64,000 nt of DNA from Acidobacteriota bacterium (lineage in GTDB: Bacteria > Acidobacteriota > Terriglobia > Acidiferrales > UBA7541), in the NCBI GenBank assembly GCA_003225315.1, contig QHZD01000031.1, forward strand, positions 1-64,000. Direction: 5' to 3'. Below, one piece after another: positions 51,561 through 60,254 of this stretch. The notes beneath the pieces were generated by a model. That model did no database searches and had not been told where the DNA came from. It worked only from the letters and a program-made list of their open reading frames with translations. Within the stretch, counting starts at the first letter, position 1. Every line of letters begins with the position of its first letter. The translations under genes and the position numbers were made by a program.

Positions 51561-53390
51561 CTACAAAATTTCCAGAATTTCTTCGTAGCGTTTGAACGGC
51601 GGGATCAGGTACGCGCCGGCAAGCTCGGTGCGCGACCATGCCAGCATGTCGCGGGCAACTTTGAATCCGCAATCTCGCGCGGACGCTCCTGCCGCTTCCA
51701 TGAACTTCAGCAATCGCTCGGGAATGACGATCCCCGGCACTTCGTTGTTCAAGCGCAGCGCCTGCTTGTAGCTGTTCAGCGGCCAGATGCCGATGCACAC
51801 GGGGATGGATGGCTTGCCTCCGAGTTTCTTCAAGAAAGCCTGCCAGTGTTCGGGATCGAAGAGCGGCTGAGTCATGGCGAAATGCGCGCCGGCTTCAATC
51901 TTGGCATGAAAGCGCTCGATTTCGTTGTCGAGATCGTCGGCTACAGGATTGAGCGCGACTCCGATCGTAAAATTCGTCGCGCCTCCGAGAGTTTTTCCTG
52001 CCCAATCCGTGCCCTGATTCAGCCGGTGCAGCACTTTTACAAGACCGACGGAGTCGACTTCATAAACGCCGCTGGTTTCCGGGTAATCGCCAACCGACGG
52101 CGGATCGCCCGTGATCGCCAGAACATTGCGGACGCCGCCGACGGTCCACGCACCTAGTAGCGCGGCTTGCAGGCCGATGATGTTCTGATCACGCGTGGTG
52201 AGATGCGGAACGGTTTCAACGCCACGCGCTTCAAGTGCTCCGGCCACAATTAAGGCGTCCATGCCGACGCGGGCCATCGCGCCGCTATTGATGTCGATGG
52301 CGTCGACTTTCTTCGACGCCATCACTCTGTCCACTTGCTCGAAGATGCGATCAAGCGAAAGGCCTTTCGGCGGATCGATCTCCACGCAGAGGGCGAACTG
52401 CTTCGCTTGAAGCTTTTTCCAGAACTTGCTTTCCGGTTCCCGCTCGGAGACAGGAGCGGGTTTTGCCATCGTTGCGACAGAATGCGCAACGGCGTGAGTT
52501 TTTGCGGGGCGAAGCGATTTCACGGCTTCGGCCATGGCGCGGATATGAGCGGGCGTCGTCCCGCAGCAGCCGCCGAGAATGCGCACGCCGAGCCCGGCTG
52601 CTTCGCGCGCGAAGAGCGCAAAATATTCCGGAGAAGACTTTGGATAAACGATGCGGTCGCCTTCGCGCTTGGGAAATCCCGCGTTGGGCATGCCGCTGAC
52701 GCGCAGGCCGTCAACAGCGGCAAGCTCTTGCAAAATCGGCAGAAGCGCCTGCGGGCCAAGCGTGCAATTCGCGCCGATGACCTGCACGTTCTTGTCCTTC
52801 AATTGCGCGGCAGCATCGGAGGGACGGAGGTCGCCGTAGATCGTGCCTTCTTCCGCATACGTGAGCTGAGCGACGATGGGCAAGCCGGAGAACGAGCGAA
52901 TCGCGTCAATCGCAAGGAGCAACTCTTCGATATAAGAAAAAGTTTCGAGAACGTAAAGATCCACGCCGCGCTCTTCGAGAGCCAGCGCCTGCTCGTGAAA
53001 AATATCCAGAATTTCGTCATCCGCCGGGTGGCGAGACTGCACGCCAAGCCCCAGAGGGCCAATCGAACCGGCGATCAAAACTTCTCGGGCGGCCGATTCG
53101 CGCGCTTCGCGGGCGATTTTCACCCCGCGGCTGTTGAGCCGCTGGACTTCCTCGGCGAGGCCGAGAGGCGCGAGCTTGAAGCGGTTTGCGCCAAAAGTAT
53201 TCGTTTCGATGATTTGCGCGCCCGCTTCGATGTACGCTTGGTGAACGCGGAAGACCGCTTCCGGCTCGGTGGCATTCAACTCGTCGAAACAGCGCTGCGT
53301 GCCCACGGCTTCGTACAGCATCGATCCCATCGCCCCATCCGCGATGAGAATTGCATCTTTCACCCGCTCATTGAAATCAAGAATTTTCAT
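51561..53390 (-). CDS. Fused homocysteine S-methyltransferase and methylenetetrahydrofolate reductase
   Basis: A 609-residue bifunctional protein (YitJ-like). The N-terminal half (about 1-295) is a homocysteine methyltransferase with zinc cysteines C209 (GANC) and C275/C276 (GGCCGTTP). The C-terminal half (about 330-609) is a FAD-binding MTHFR: FALCVEIDPPKGLS, a TTRDQNIIGLQAALLGAWTVGGVRNVLAITGDPP block and FAMTQPLFDPE. It makes 5-methyl-THF and transfers a methyl group to homocysteine to give methionine, though these half-reactions may use different donors. It is near a cystathionine beta-synthase-type gene, consistent with homocysteine use. The gap to the upstream gene is 18 bases. Confidence 0.9.
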   Translation of the reverse strand: MKILDFNERVKDAILIADGAMGSMLYEAVGTQRCFDELNATEPEAVFRVHQAYIEAGAQIIETNTFGANRFKLAPLGLAEEVQRLNSRGVKIAREARESAAREVLIAGSIGPLGLGVQSRHPADDEILDIFHEQALALEERGVDLYVLETFSYIEELLLAIDAIRSFSGLPIVAQLTYAEEGTIYGDLRPSDAAAQLKDKNVQVIGANCTLGPQALLPILQELAAVDGLRVSGMPNAGFPKREGDRIVYPKSSPEYFALFAREAAGLGVRILGGCCGTTPAHIRAMAEAVKSLRPAKTHAVAHSVATMAKPAPVSEREPESKFWKKLQAKQFALCVEIDPPKGLSLDRIFEQVDRVMASKKVDAIDINSGAMARVGMDALIVAGALEARGVETVPHLTTRDQNIIGLQAALLGAWTVGGVRNVLAITGDPPSVGDYPETSGVYEVDSVGLVKVLHRLNQGTDWAGKTLGGATNFTIGVALNPVADDLDNEIERFHAKIEAGAHFAMTQPLFDPEHWQAFLKKLGGKPSIPVCIGIWPLNSYKQALRLNNEVPGIVIPERLLKFMEAAGASARDCGFKVARDMLAWSRTELAGAYLIPPFKRYEEILEIL

Positions 53391-53408
53391 TTGGGAAAAG
53401 ATAATCCT

Positions 53409-53840
53409 TCAACAGATCCAAAATCCACCTGGAACAACAAAAGCTGCGAATATGCCGACTGCATCTAGCACGAATGACCAAATAACACCGAGAGCTGCAT
53501 ATTTTGTATCCTTGTTACGGTCGACGAGCCCCTTGTCGAAGAAAAGATGGATCAGTAGGCACCATTCGGCAATTCGCACAGGTATAAGCAGTGCAAAAAA
53601 CAACGAAGTAGCCAAATCGCCTGTCGATTGCCTCTGAATATGCGTAACTAGCAGAATGGACGTACCGCCGAAAAGAGCACCCGCGACAAGTCCGATGCCC
53701 GTACGAACTAAACCCACTTTAAGTGTGTTGATATCAGGCGACTTGAATGCCTTTTTTAAGGCCAACGCCGCGAGCGTATAGCCAGCAAATTTCACGCCCG
53801 CAAAAGCGACAAATCCTACAGGCCCGGGGCCTGCTGGCAT
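53409..53840 (-). CDS. Small polytopic membrane protein of unknown function
   Basis: A 143-residue protein with about four hydrophobic segments. No motif was recognised. It lies between the MTHFR fusion and the cystathionine synthase gene on the same strand with 12-18 base gaps, so it is probably in their operon. It might be a transporter component for sulfur compounds, but this rests on position alone. Confidence 0.6.
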   Translation of the reverse strand: MPAGPGPVGFVAFAGVKFAGYTLAALALKKAFKSPDINTLKVGLVRTGIGLVAGALFGGTSILLVTHIQRQSTGDLATSLFFALLIPVRIAEWCLLIHLFFDKGLVDRNKDTKYAALGVIWSFVLDAVGIFAAFVVPGGFWIC

Positions 53841-53852
53841 ACATCCTCCCTG

Positions 53853-55241
53853 TTAGCGTTTCTGTTCCATGAGGCTGGCGACGGTGCTCATCAGGTCGTA
53901 CTTGGTAAGGATCTCGAAACGCGAGTCGCCCATTTCGACAAACACCGCGGGATTCTCGTGGCTGAGGATTTGTGTGACGCGCTCGACAGGCGCGGTCCGC
54001 GGCACCTGCGGCAACGGATTGCTCATCACTTCGCGAACAACGAGCTTGCGAAGATCCTTGCCCTGCAAGGCGAGGTTGAGGATTTGGTCTTCGTAAATCG
54101 TGCCGATGGGAAGGTTCTCCTCGAAAACTGGAATCTGCGAAATGTCCTGCTCCTGCATGGTCTTCAGCGCGTGAAAAACGGTCTGGTAAGGCCGCGCGAT
54201 GATAAGCTCGCGCACTTTACCAGTGGCGTGCTTGGCGTTGACGACTTCCGCCGCGGTGAGCGCCGTAGCCGCGTCCACGTAGCCGCGCTCGTGCATCCAC
54301 AGGTCGTTATAAACCTTGCTGAGATAGCGCGTGCCGGTATCCGGCAGCAACGCGACCACGAAATCATTCCGACCCAAATCCTTGGCAAGGCGAAGCGTCC
54401 CGGAAATGCAGCCGCCGCCGGAGCCGCCGGTGAAAAGACCTTCCAGCTTTGCCAGCCGCCGCGCGACGACGAAACACTCTTCGTCGTTTACCTGAATAAT
54501 GTCGTCGAGAATCTTCAAATCCATGGTCGTTGGGAAAAAATCCTCGCCGATGCCTTCCACGACGTACGTCTTGGCTTTGATGGTCTGCCCGGTCTTGACG
54601 AAATCGTAGTAGAGCGAGCCGTAGGGATCGACGCCGACAATTTTAACGTTGGGATTTTTTTCTTTCAGGAATTTTCCTACGCCGCTGATGGTGCCCCCCG
54701 TGCCGACGCCGCAGACGAAGTGCGTGATTTTTCCTTCGCTGTCCTCCCAAATTTCCGGCCCCGTAGTGCGGTAGTGCGCCTCTGGATTCATCGGGTTGTC
54801 ATACTGGTTCGGGTAATAAGAATTGGGGATTTCACGCGCGAGTTTTTTCGCAACGGAATAATAGCTGCGCGGATCTTCCGGCTCGACGGCGGTGGGACAA
54901 ACGATCACTTCGGCTCCAAGCGCTTTCAGGAGATCGACTTTTTCCTTGGATTGCTTGTCGGTCGTCGTGAAGACGCATTTGTAACCGCGGACCGCCGCGA
55001 CGAGCGCCAGACCCATGCCGGTGTTGCCCGAAGTGCCTTCAATGATGGTGCCGCCGGGCTTCAGCAGGCCCTTTTTCTCGGCATCGTCGATCATCGCAAT
55101 GCCGATGCGGTCCTTCACGGAGCCGCCTGGATTGGTGAATTCCGCTTTGATGTAAATCTGCGGCTTCAGGCCTTGGTTGATGCGGTTGAGGCGTACCAGC
55201 GGGGTGCGGCCAACCGCTTCGAGGATGTTGTTGCACTTCAT
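53853..55241 (-). CDS. Cystathionine beta-synthase-type enzyme with CBS domains
   Basis: A 462-residue PLP enzyme. The PLP lysine is K43 (GGSVKDR), phosphate loop GTSGNTGMG is near 69-77, and GVGTGGTISG near 178-187 binds the cofactor phosphate. The C-terminal part from about residue 330 has two CBS-domain repeats (VFHALKTMQEQDISQIPVFEE and the following ERVTQILSHENPAVFVE). It condenses serine (or O-acetylserine) with homocysteine or sulfide. Eukaryote-type length and CBS modules suggest cystathionine synthase, but cysteine synthase is possible. ATG at 55241 preferred to a TTG one codon earlier. It is divergent from the ridA gene. Confidence 0.9.
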   Translation of the reverse strand: MKCNNILEAVGRTPLVRLNRINQGLKPQIYIKAEFTNPGGSVKDRIGIAMIDDAEKKGLLKPGGTIIEGTSGNTGMGLALVAAVRGYKCVFTTTDKQSKEKVDLLKALGAEVIVCPTAVEPEDPRSYYSVAKKLAREIPNSYYPNQYDNPMNPEAHYRTTGPEIWEDSEGKITHFVCGVGTGGTISGVGKFLKEKNPNVKIVGVDPYGSLYYDFVKTGQTIKAKTYVVEGIGEDFFPTTMDLKILDDIIQVNDEECFVVARRLAKLEGLFTGGSGGGCISGTLRLAKDLGRNDFVVALLPDTGTRYLSKVYNDLWMHERGYVDAATALTAAEVVNAKHATGKVRELIIARPYQTVFHALKTMQEQDISQIPVFEENLPIGTIYEDQILNLALQGKDLRKLVVREVMSNPLPQVPRTAPVERVTQILSHENPAVFVEMGDSRFEILTKYDLMSTVASLMEQKR

Positions 55242-55389
55242 CAATGGTCTCGGTTTCTCCGCCGGATTGCATTCAGTTTAGCATTATCCCGAGGAGTTCC
55301 CCTACTGAGCCAGGCTGACGATTTTCTTACGGCCGAACAGGGAGAGAGTAGATTATTCTTTCTATGATTTCGTTACATGGGAGACCAGG

Positions 55390-55776
55390 ATGATGCGACA
55401 GAATATTTCGAGCGGTACGCAGTGGGAGCCAATTGTGGGCTACTCGCGCGCGGTGAGGATCGGCAACGTGGTTACGGTTTCGGGAACGACCGCGACCGGA
55501 CCGGACGGAAAGATTGTGGGCGTGGGCGATTTGCGCGCGCAAACGGTGCAGACGATCAAGAACATCGAGGCGGCGCTCGCCAAAGCCGGCGCGACGCTGA
55601 AAGACGTCGTGCGGACGCGTATCTTCGTGACCAACATCGCGGAATGGGAGAAAGCGGGACGAGCCCACGGAGAATTCTTTGGGGAGATTCGGCCCGCCAC
55701 GAGCATGGTGGAAGTGAGCAAACTGATTGCGCCGGAAATGCTGGTGGAGATCGAGGCGGACGCCGTGGTCGAATGA
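55390..55776 (+). CDS. RidA-family reactive enamine/imine deaminase
   Basis: A 128-residue RidA-like protein. [20 protein letters not shown], the [17 protein letters not shown] segment that normally carries the catalytic arginine (R near 79-81), and the [26 protein letters not shown] end are typical. Family members hydrolyse 2-aminoacrylate formed by PLP enzymes. The neighbouring PLP enzyme (cystathionine synthase) can release such intermediates, which gives the position a rationale. GGGAG is about 9 bases before the ATG. A second ATG follows immediately. Confidence 0.87.
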   Translation: MMRQNISSGTQWEPIVGYSRAVRIGNVVTVSGTTATGPDGKIVGVGDLRAQTVQTIKNIEAALAKAGATLKDVVRTRIFVTNIAEWEKAGRAHGEFFGEIRPATSMVEVSKLIAPEMLVEIEADAVVE

Positions 55777-55961
55777 GGTAAAGGAGATTAATGAAGTAAA
55801 AGAAGTAAAGGAGACAGAGAAGGTAGCGGCCTCGTCTCGCAGCCCCGTTGAGTTCCTTTCCCGCAAGGCCGGAACTTTCGGTCGCTTCGCTCAGCGGCCA
55901 TGTTAGCTTCGTCCGCACCGTGCAACGTCCGTGAGGAAACAAATTCAGGGTAGAACGGTCC

Positions 55962-56747
55962 ATGAGTGACTCTCTCTACGATTCTTTCATCGCGGATTAT
56001 TACGACGAATCGCCGATTGTTAAGGGGCGAGTGCAGGATGTGGCCTTCTACCGCAACGCCGCGCGCGACTTTGGCGATCCCATCCTAGAGCTGGGTTGCG
56101 GGACAGGACGAATCACCATGGCGCTGGCGGAAGCAGGAAAGCGGATTACCGGGCTTGATCTTTCCGGGCGCATGTTGGAGCGCGCGGTGAAAAAACGGGC
56201 GGCGCTCCGCGTAGAAGCGCGGGAACGTGTTCACTTTGTGCAAGGGGACATGGCGCGGTTCGACCTCGGCGAAAAATTCCGGCTGGTTATCATTCCTTTT
56301 CGGCCATTCCAGCACCTGCTGGAAGTGCGGCAGCAGATGGATTGCCTGGAGTGCGTTCGCAAACATCTTGCGCCCGGCGGACGGTTGATCCTAGATGTGT
56401 TCCAGACGGACGCCGAGCGCATGCACGATCCCGTGCACATGCGGGAAGTGCCGCTGACTGAATATGAGACGGCGGACGGAAGGCGCGTGCGCATTAGCGA
56501 GAGAGTGACGGCGTTCCACCGCGCGGAGCAGCGGAATGACGTGGAGATGATTTTCTCCATCAAGCACCGGGACGGGCGCCAAGAGAGGCTGGTGTTCGCC
56601 TGGCCGCTACGGTATTTCTTCCGGTATGAAGTCGAGCACCTGCTGGCTCGCTGCGGATTCAAGGTTGCGGCACTGTATGGAGATTTCGACCGGTCGCCGA
56701 TCCGGGACGACTCGCCGGAGATGATCTTTGTGACGGAGACCCGGTAG
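55962..56747 (+). CDS. Class I SAM-dependent methyltransferase
   Basis: A 261-residue methyltransferase. Motif I is ILELGCGTGRITMALAEAG near residues 41-59, with acidic GLDLSGRML downstream, and FVQGDMARFDL near 87-97 is motif II. The rest resembles the methyltransferase-25 group (LLEVRQQMDCLECVRKHLAPGGRLILDVF). The acceptor is unknown. It stands alone 185 bases from ridA, and 34 bases before a repeat region. No partner gene suggests a pathway. Confidence 0.85.
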   Translation: MSDSLYDSFIADYYDESPIVKGRVQDVAFYRNAARDFGDPILELGCGTGRITMALAEAGKRITGLDLSGRMLERAVKKRAALRVEARERVHFVQGDMARFDLGEKFRLVIIPFRPFQHLLEVRQQMDCLECVRKHLAPGGRLILDVFQTDAERMHDPVHMREVPLTEYETADGRRVRISERVTAFHRAEQRNDVEMIFSIKHRDGRQERLVFAWPLRYFFRYEVEHLLARCGFKVAALYGDFDRSPIRDDSPEMIFVTETR

Positions 56748-56780
56748 AGGACGACACGGAGACCCCCACCGTTTTTTGTA

Positions 56781-56873
56781 AGTGTTGCATCTAAAAGACT
56801 TAAATATTGCGTAAGTCCTGTGTTTGCAACACATCACGAGGGGAGCTCAGAAGTGTTGCATCTAAAGGATTTA
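56781..56873. repeat. Direct repeat with embedded cruciform
   Basis: A 22-base unit beginning AGTGTTGCATCTAAA occurs at 56781-56802 and again at 56852-56873 with two differences. The first copy also pairs with a downstream segment: GTGTTGCA (56782-56789) with TGCAACAC (56825-56832), and GACTTA (56797-56802) with TAAGTC (56812-56817). This gives a 51-base interrupted stem. It may be a dispersed repeat or a regulatory array. Confidence 0.5.
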
Positions 56874-57054
56874 GCGATTAACAAAACTGCGGAAACGGGG
56901 TTGGGTTCTTTTGCAAACTGCCGAGGCTAATGACGCCTCGGGCGATCACGAAAAGGGACGGAAAAGCGACAGCGAGCTGCCGCACTCCAACTAACGCCAA
57001 CCAAATAGCGGCAACCGGCCGGGCTAGATGGGGCGTGGCATGCAGTGCCCCTAC

Positions 57055-57082
57055 AAAGAAAAAACGGCAGCCGAGGCTGCCG
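57055..57082 (-). terminator. Intrinsic terminator of the DUF4139 gene
   Basis: On the minus strand the 8-base stem CGGCAGCC/GGCTGCCG (57082-57065, 2-base loop) is followed by TTTTTTCTTT. This is a well-formed Rho-independent terminator, about 90 bases after the stop codon at 57172. Confidence 0.75.
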
Positions 57083-57171
57083 CTCTTTGCAACAGGTCAT
57101 ACTTTGACCTGAAGGCATTATACCACACCACGTGAACTGAGCTGGTCCTACTACTTCGGTGAACTATCGAG

Positions 57172-58683
57172 CTACCACTTTGCCCGGATGCGGTACTTCA
57201 GGACGGAAGTGCCGTCCTTGGCGACGGGCAGGATGAATTGCGCCGCGAACGCCGCGGTCTTCGTGTACTTATAAGTGGAAGAAAGCATCTCCCAATCGCC
57301 GCCGATGGGTTCATTCACCTGGACGGTGAGGGGCGCGTCTTTGTGGTTGCGCAGGGTGACTTCAAATTCCATTTCCCAAGTGTGGGTGTCAATGCGCTTG
57401 TAGTCGGTCTGCTTGTGTTCGGCGACGACATCGAAAGCGTTGCCGATGTGAATGTTTACAAACTCGTCTTTGGGTGTGTGGTCGATGCGGTCTTCACCGG
57501 CAAAAAGAATGCCGCCCTTGGAGTCCTTCTGATAAACGCGGACGTTGCCGGCGGGGAGAGGAATGCCGAGCCCGGCTTTTTCTTCATTTTTGAATTTGTA
57601 GTAGACCATGACGGGATCTTTCAGCGGGGCGCCGGGATTCTGCGGGTTGCGGTAGTAGTAGCTCTGGCCATTGACCATGAATATTTTTTCGACGGGAACA
57701 CCGGAACCCTGGAGCAGGCTGATCTGTTTGGTTTCTTTGTCCTCGACGGAAGTTTTGCGGCCGAGCGAGTAGAGATGATATTCGCTAAAAGCTTCCTGCT
57801 GGAACTGCTCCTTAGCCTTGGCAGGAGCGCTCATGGCCATATCCATAGCGCGAATGCGGCTCTCCGTCGGAACGCGATTCAGTTCACCGGCAACGAGCTG
57901 GAGACGCGCATTATGAAACGCCGTGCCGCTGTTGTTGACGACGGTAACCCAACCGTCGAGGTCGGCGTTCTTGTCGTCGCGCGCGACGGTAAGAACGTAG
58001 TCGGCATTCCAGGATAAATTGTTCGCGAGATAGGAAGCTTCGACCTGCTGCTTTTTCGCGCCGGAATTTTCAAGCGACATCAACAGCGTGGGGCGCTCGT
58101 AAAGATTGGCAGGGACTTCAGGAAAGCGATAGCTCTCGGCATACACGCCGGTGACAATGTCGTTGCCGATTTTCCATACGGTGCCATTGTTATCGGAAAG
58201 CAGCGTGGCTTTGATTTCTTCGCGTTTCGTCGTGCCGCTCTCCTGGTACGAACGCACCAGTGTGACTTCCTTGCCGACATATTTGTGAAGGAGCTTCGCC
58301 GGCTCGAGCAGATCGTATTCATAGTTTTGTTCGATGACGCCGAGCTTATCGGGCTCGTTCAGCGAACGAAAGTGAACCGTCGCGGGATTCACCGTGGCGG
58401 CGATATCCATGAATTTCAGGCGGAACGTGCCGCTGGGAAGCGCGAGATTGCGGACGTCGCGAATCAAGGCAATGTTGGAGTTGTAGACGGTCAGGTTCAG
58501 GTCGGTCTGATCGTTGAGGGTGGTGGTCTGGTCGGCGGTTGCGCGCGGGGCTTCCTTTTCCTGTGACGCGTAAACTTTGTTGCCGCGGGCCGCCGGATAC
58601 AGCATAGCGACGGCAGCGAGAAGGGCCACCATCGAAGTCAGCCCGACCCAGCGAAACTTTGCGATATTCCCGGGGATTTTCAT
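57172..58683 (-). CDS. Secreted DUF4139-domain protein
   Basis: A 503-residue exported protein. A basic/hydrophobic signal segment covers about residues 1-33. From about 60 there is a beta-rich domain (LTVYNSNIALIRDVRNLALPSG), and the C-terminal half matches DUF4139 (PTLLMSLENSGAKKQQVEASYLANNLSWNADYVLTV and DLDGWVTVVNNSGTAFHNARLQLVAGELN). The role of the family is unknown. AGGAG is before the ATG at a good distance. It is 89 bases downstream of the anti-sigma gene on the same strand, so it may be part of that regulon, and it ends at an intrinsic terminator. Confidence 0.82.
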   Translation of the reverse strand: MKIPGNIAKFRWVGLTSMVALLAAVAMLYPAARGNKVYASQEKEAPRATADQTTTLNDQTDLNLTVYNSNIALIRDVRNLALPSGTFRLKFMDIAATVNPATVHFRSLNEPDKLGVIEQNYEYDLLEPAKLLHKYVGKEVTLVRSYQESGTTKREEIKATLLSDNNGTVWKIGNDIVTGVYAESYRFPEVPANLYERPTLLMSLENSGAKKQQVEASYLANNLSWNADYVLTVARDDKNADLDGWVTVVNNSGTAFHNARLQLVAGELNRVPTESRIRAMDMAMSAPAKAKEQFQQEAFSEYHLYSLGRKTSVEDKETKQISLLQGSGVPVEKIFMVNGQSYYYRNPQNPGAPLKDPVMVYYKFKNEEKAGLGIPLPAGNVRVYQKDSKGGILFAGEDRIDHTPKDEFVNIHIGNAFDVVAEHKQTDYKRIDTHTWEMEFEVTLRNHKDAPLTVQVNEPIGGDWEMLSSTYKYTKTAAFAAQFILPVAKDGTSVLKYRIRAKW

Positions 58684-58772
58684 CACTTTCTCCTGGACCG
58701 AAATTTGCGTTCTCTCTTAGAACGATGCGGATGGAATTTCTTGCACGACGTGGAGTGGATGGGTGGAGGCGA

Positions 58773-60203
58773 TCAGGGGCTCGGAACGGGGAGCCACGTC
58801 AGCCCGCCGTCGCTGGTTTGAAAGCTCTTTGTCGATCGAGCGTTCCAAATCGTGGTGTGGAGCGCATCGGAGGCGCGGACTCCGCCGAGATCCTCCGCAA
58901 GAGGGGACTGCACGACTTTCCAATGCGCGCCGCCATCGGTGGTTAGAAGAATGGCGCCGGCGCGGCCAACGATCCAGCACACTTGATCGGAGGGGGCGGA
59001 GCCGGTGAGCAGGTCGACGAGGACGCCGCTGACCTGGCGCGACCAGGTGGAGCCGCCATCCTTGGAGAACTCGATCATGCCAGAGCGGCCCGCCCGCCAA
59101 ACGACGTTCGAGCCGGGCGGCGAGATCACACGGGGATTGGTAAATGCCCGCGCGACTTGCAGGGAATCGTTATAGCTGGAAGCAATTCCGCCAGCAACTC
59201 CCGGTTGTGGCGAGGGAACAGTAGGGGCCGCTGGAGCCTTCATTTTCTTCGCTTCTATCTGGCCGAGTGCAGCAGGTCCAGGCGCCTTTGCAGCATTGGC
59301 ATTGGATTGGTTTTGCAATTGAGCGTTGGAGGCCTGCGTTTGCAATTGGACTTCGGCGCTTTCCTGTCTTGCGTTGTCCGCTGTTTTGGCGTCGCGATCC
59401 AATTGTTCCTGGGCGCGAAGCAAATCAACAGAGGAGGTGCGACCGCCATCTTTTCGCAATTCGCGCTCTTTGTCGGCGAGTGGTCTAGAAGGCGAAGCCT
59501 GTGCCAGATATTCCTGCTTGGTGTCCGTTTTCGCAGCGCCGGTAGCGCTTCTTGGCCGTGCACTGGGAAATTCATTGGCTGCGGATTGCGGCTTTGCTCT
59601 GCCAGCGTTTGACGGCGGCGATGTTTCTTGAGCCAGCCCTGAAACTGACGGCGGAGGCGGAGGGGGCGCCTGCTTCGTGGCGATCTGGATTTCCTTCAGA
59701 TTTGGGGGAGCAGGCGGCTGCTTCTCGTGCAACGCGATCCAAACGAGCAGACTGGCGGCGAGAGCTCCCGCTGGAGCGAGCCATTGCCAACGGGCGCCTC
59801 GCAAGATTCGTGCGCGGCGGGATTGCTTGGGAAGAATTGCAGGAACGGCAGGCTGGCGCTGGCTGGAGGCAGCCACCTGATGCGCGGATTCCTGCTGAGC
59901 CAAGACTCTCGCTGCATCCGTGGTTTGCAAGGGAATTGCGTCCGTCGCTTCCAGGTGGGAGAGAATCGTCTGGCAATTGGCACACCCGACGATGTGCTCC
60001 TTCCAGGAATTCATTTCGTCTGGAAGCAAAGAACGCTCGTGATAGGCCGCGAGGGTTTCCGGACCGGGACATTCTCCGGCGGCTCCAAAACCGCGCGAAG
60101 GCGAATTTGCAGAGTCCTGCAAAGAACTCTCGGCACGCAGATGACGGGCGAGCGCTTTGTCAAAACTCCGATCGCGTTCGTCAGGCGCCATAGGCTTCTC
60201 CAT
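58773..60203 (-). CDS. Membrane anti-sigma factor with periplasmic YCF48-like propeller
   Basis: A 476-residue protein. The cytoplasmic N-terminus has the zinc-type anti-sigma pattern C45...H70-x3-C74-x2-C77. One membrane helix lies at about 141-158. A long Ala/Gln/Pro-rich linker follows (about 160-350), and the periplasmic C-terminus (about 355-476) carries Asp-box/YCF48-like repeats (SKDGGSTW, TTDGGAHW, TSDGGLTW). It should bind the ECF sigma factor encoded 51 bases upstream and release it on an envelope signal. ATG at 60191 is an alternative start. Its beta-propeller sensor is the same type of repeat as in the large 17294-20611 protein. Confidence 0.85.
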   Translation of the reverse strand: MEKPMAPDERDRSFDKALARHLRAESSLQDSANSPSRGFGAAGECPGPETLAAYHERSLLPDEMNSWKEHIVGCANCQTILSHLEATDAIPLQTTDAARVLAQQESAHQVAASSQRQPAVPAILPKQSRRARILRGARWQWLAPAGALAASLLVWIALHEKQPPAPPNLKEIQIATKQAPPPPPPSVSGLAQETSPPSNAGRAKPQSAANEFPSARPRSATGAAKTDTKQEYLAQASPSRPLADKERELRKDGGRTSSVDLLRAQEQLDRDAKTADNARQESAEVQLQTQASNAQLQNQSNANAAKAPGPAALGQIEAKKMKAPAAPTVPSPQPGVAGGIASSYNDSLQVARAFTNPRVISPPGSNVVWRAGRSGMIEFSKDGGSTWSRQVSGVLVDLLTGSAPSDQVCWIVGRAGAILLTTDGGAHWKVVQSPLAEDLGGVRASDALHTTIWNARSTKSFQTSDGGLTWLPVPSP

Positions 60204-60254
60204 GGTTAGAACGGCCCATTGCCGCTTTCTTGCACTTGGTTTCGCGTTTGGCCG

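Larger units (their letters stand above)
56748..57171. other. Repeat-containing intergenic region
   Basis: No gene was seen in this 424-base stretch. It holds a direct/inverted repeat cluster (56781-56873), a small GGGGC/GCCCC hairpin (57030-57051), a terminator for the minus-strand gene to the right (57055-57082) and a CAGGTCA/TGACCTG hairpin (57093-57111). Confidence 0.6.

Noticed and set aside
53958-55367. 469-codon plus-strand open frame opposite the cystathionine synthase gene
   Set aside because: It is a shadow of a PLP enzyme gene whose K43 and GTSGNTG motifs are unmistakable.
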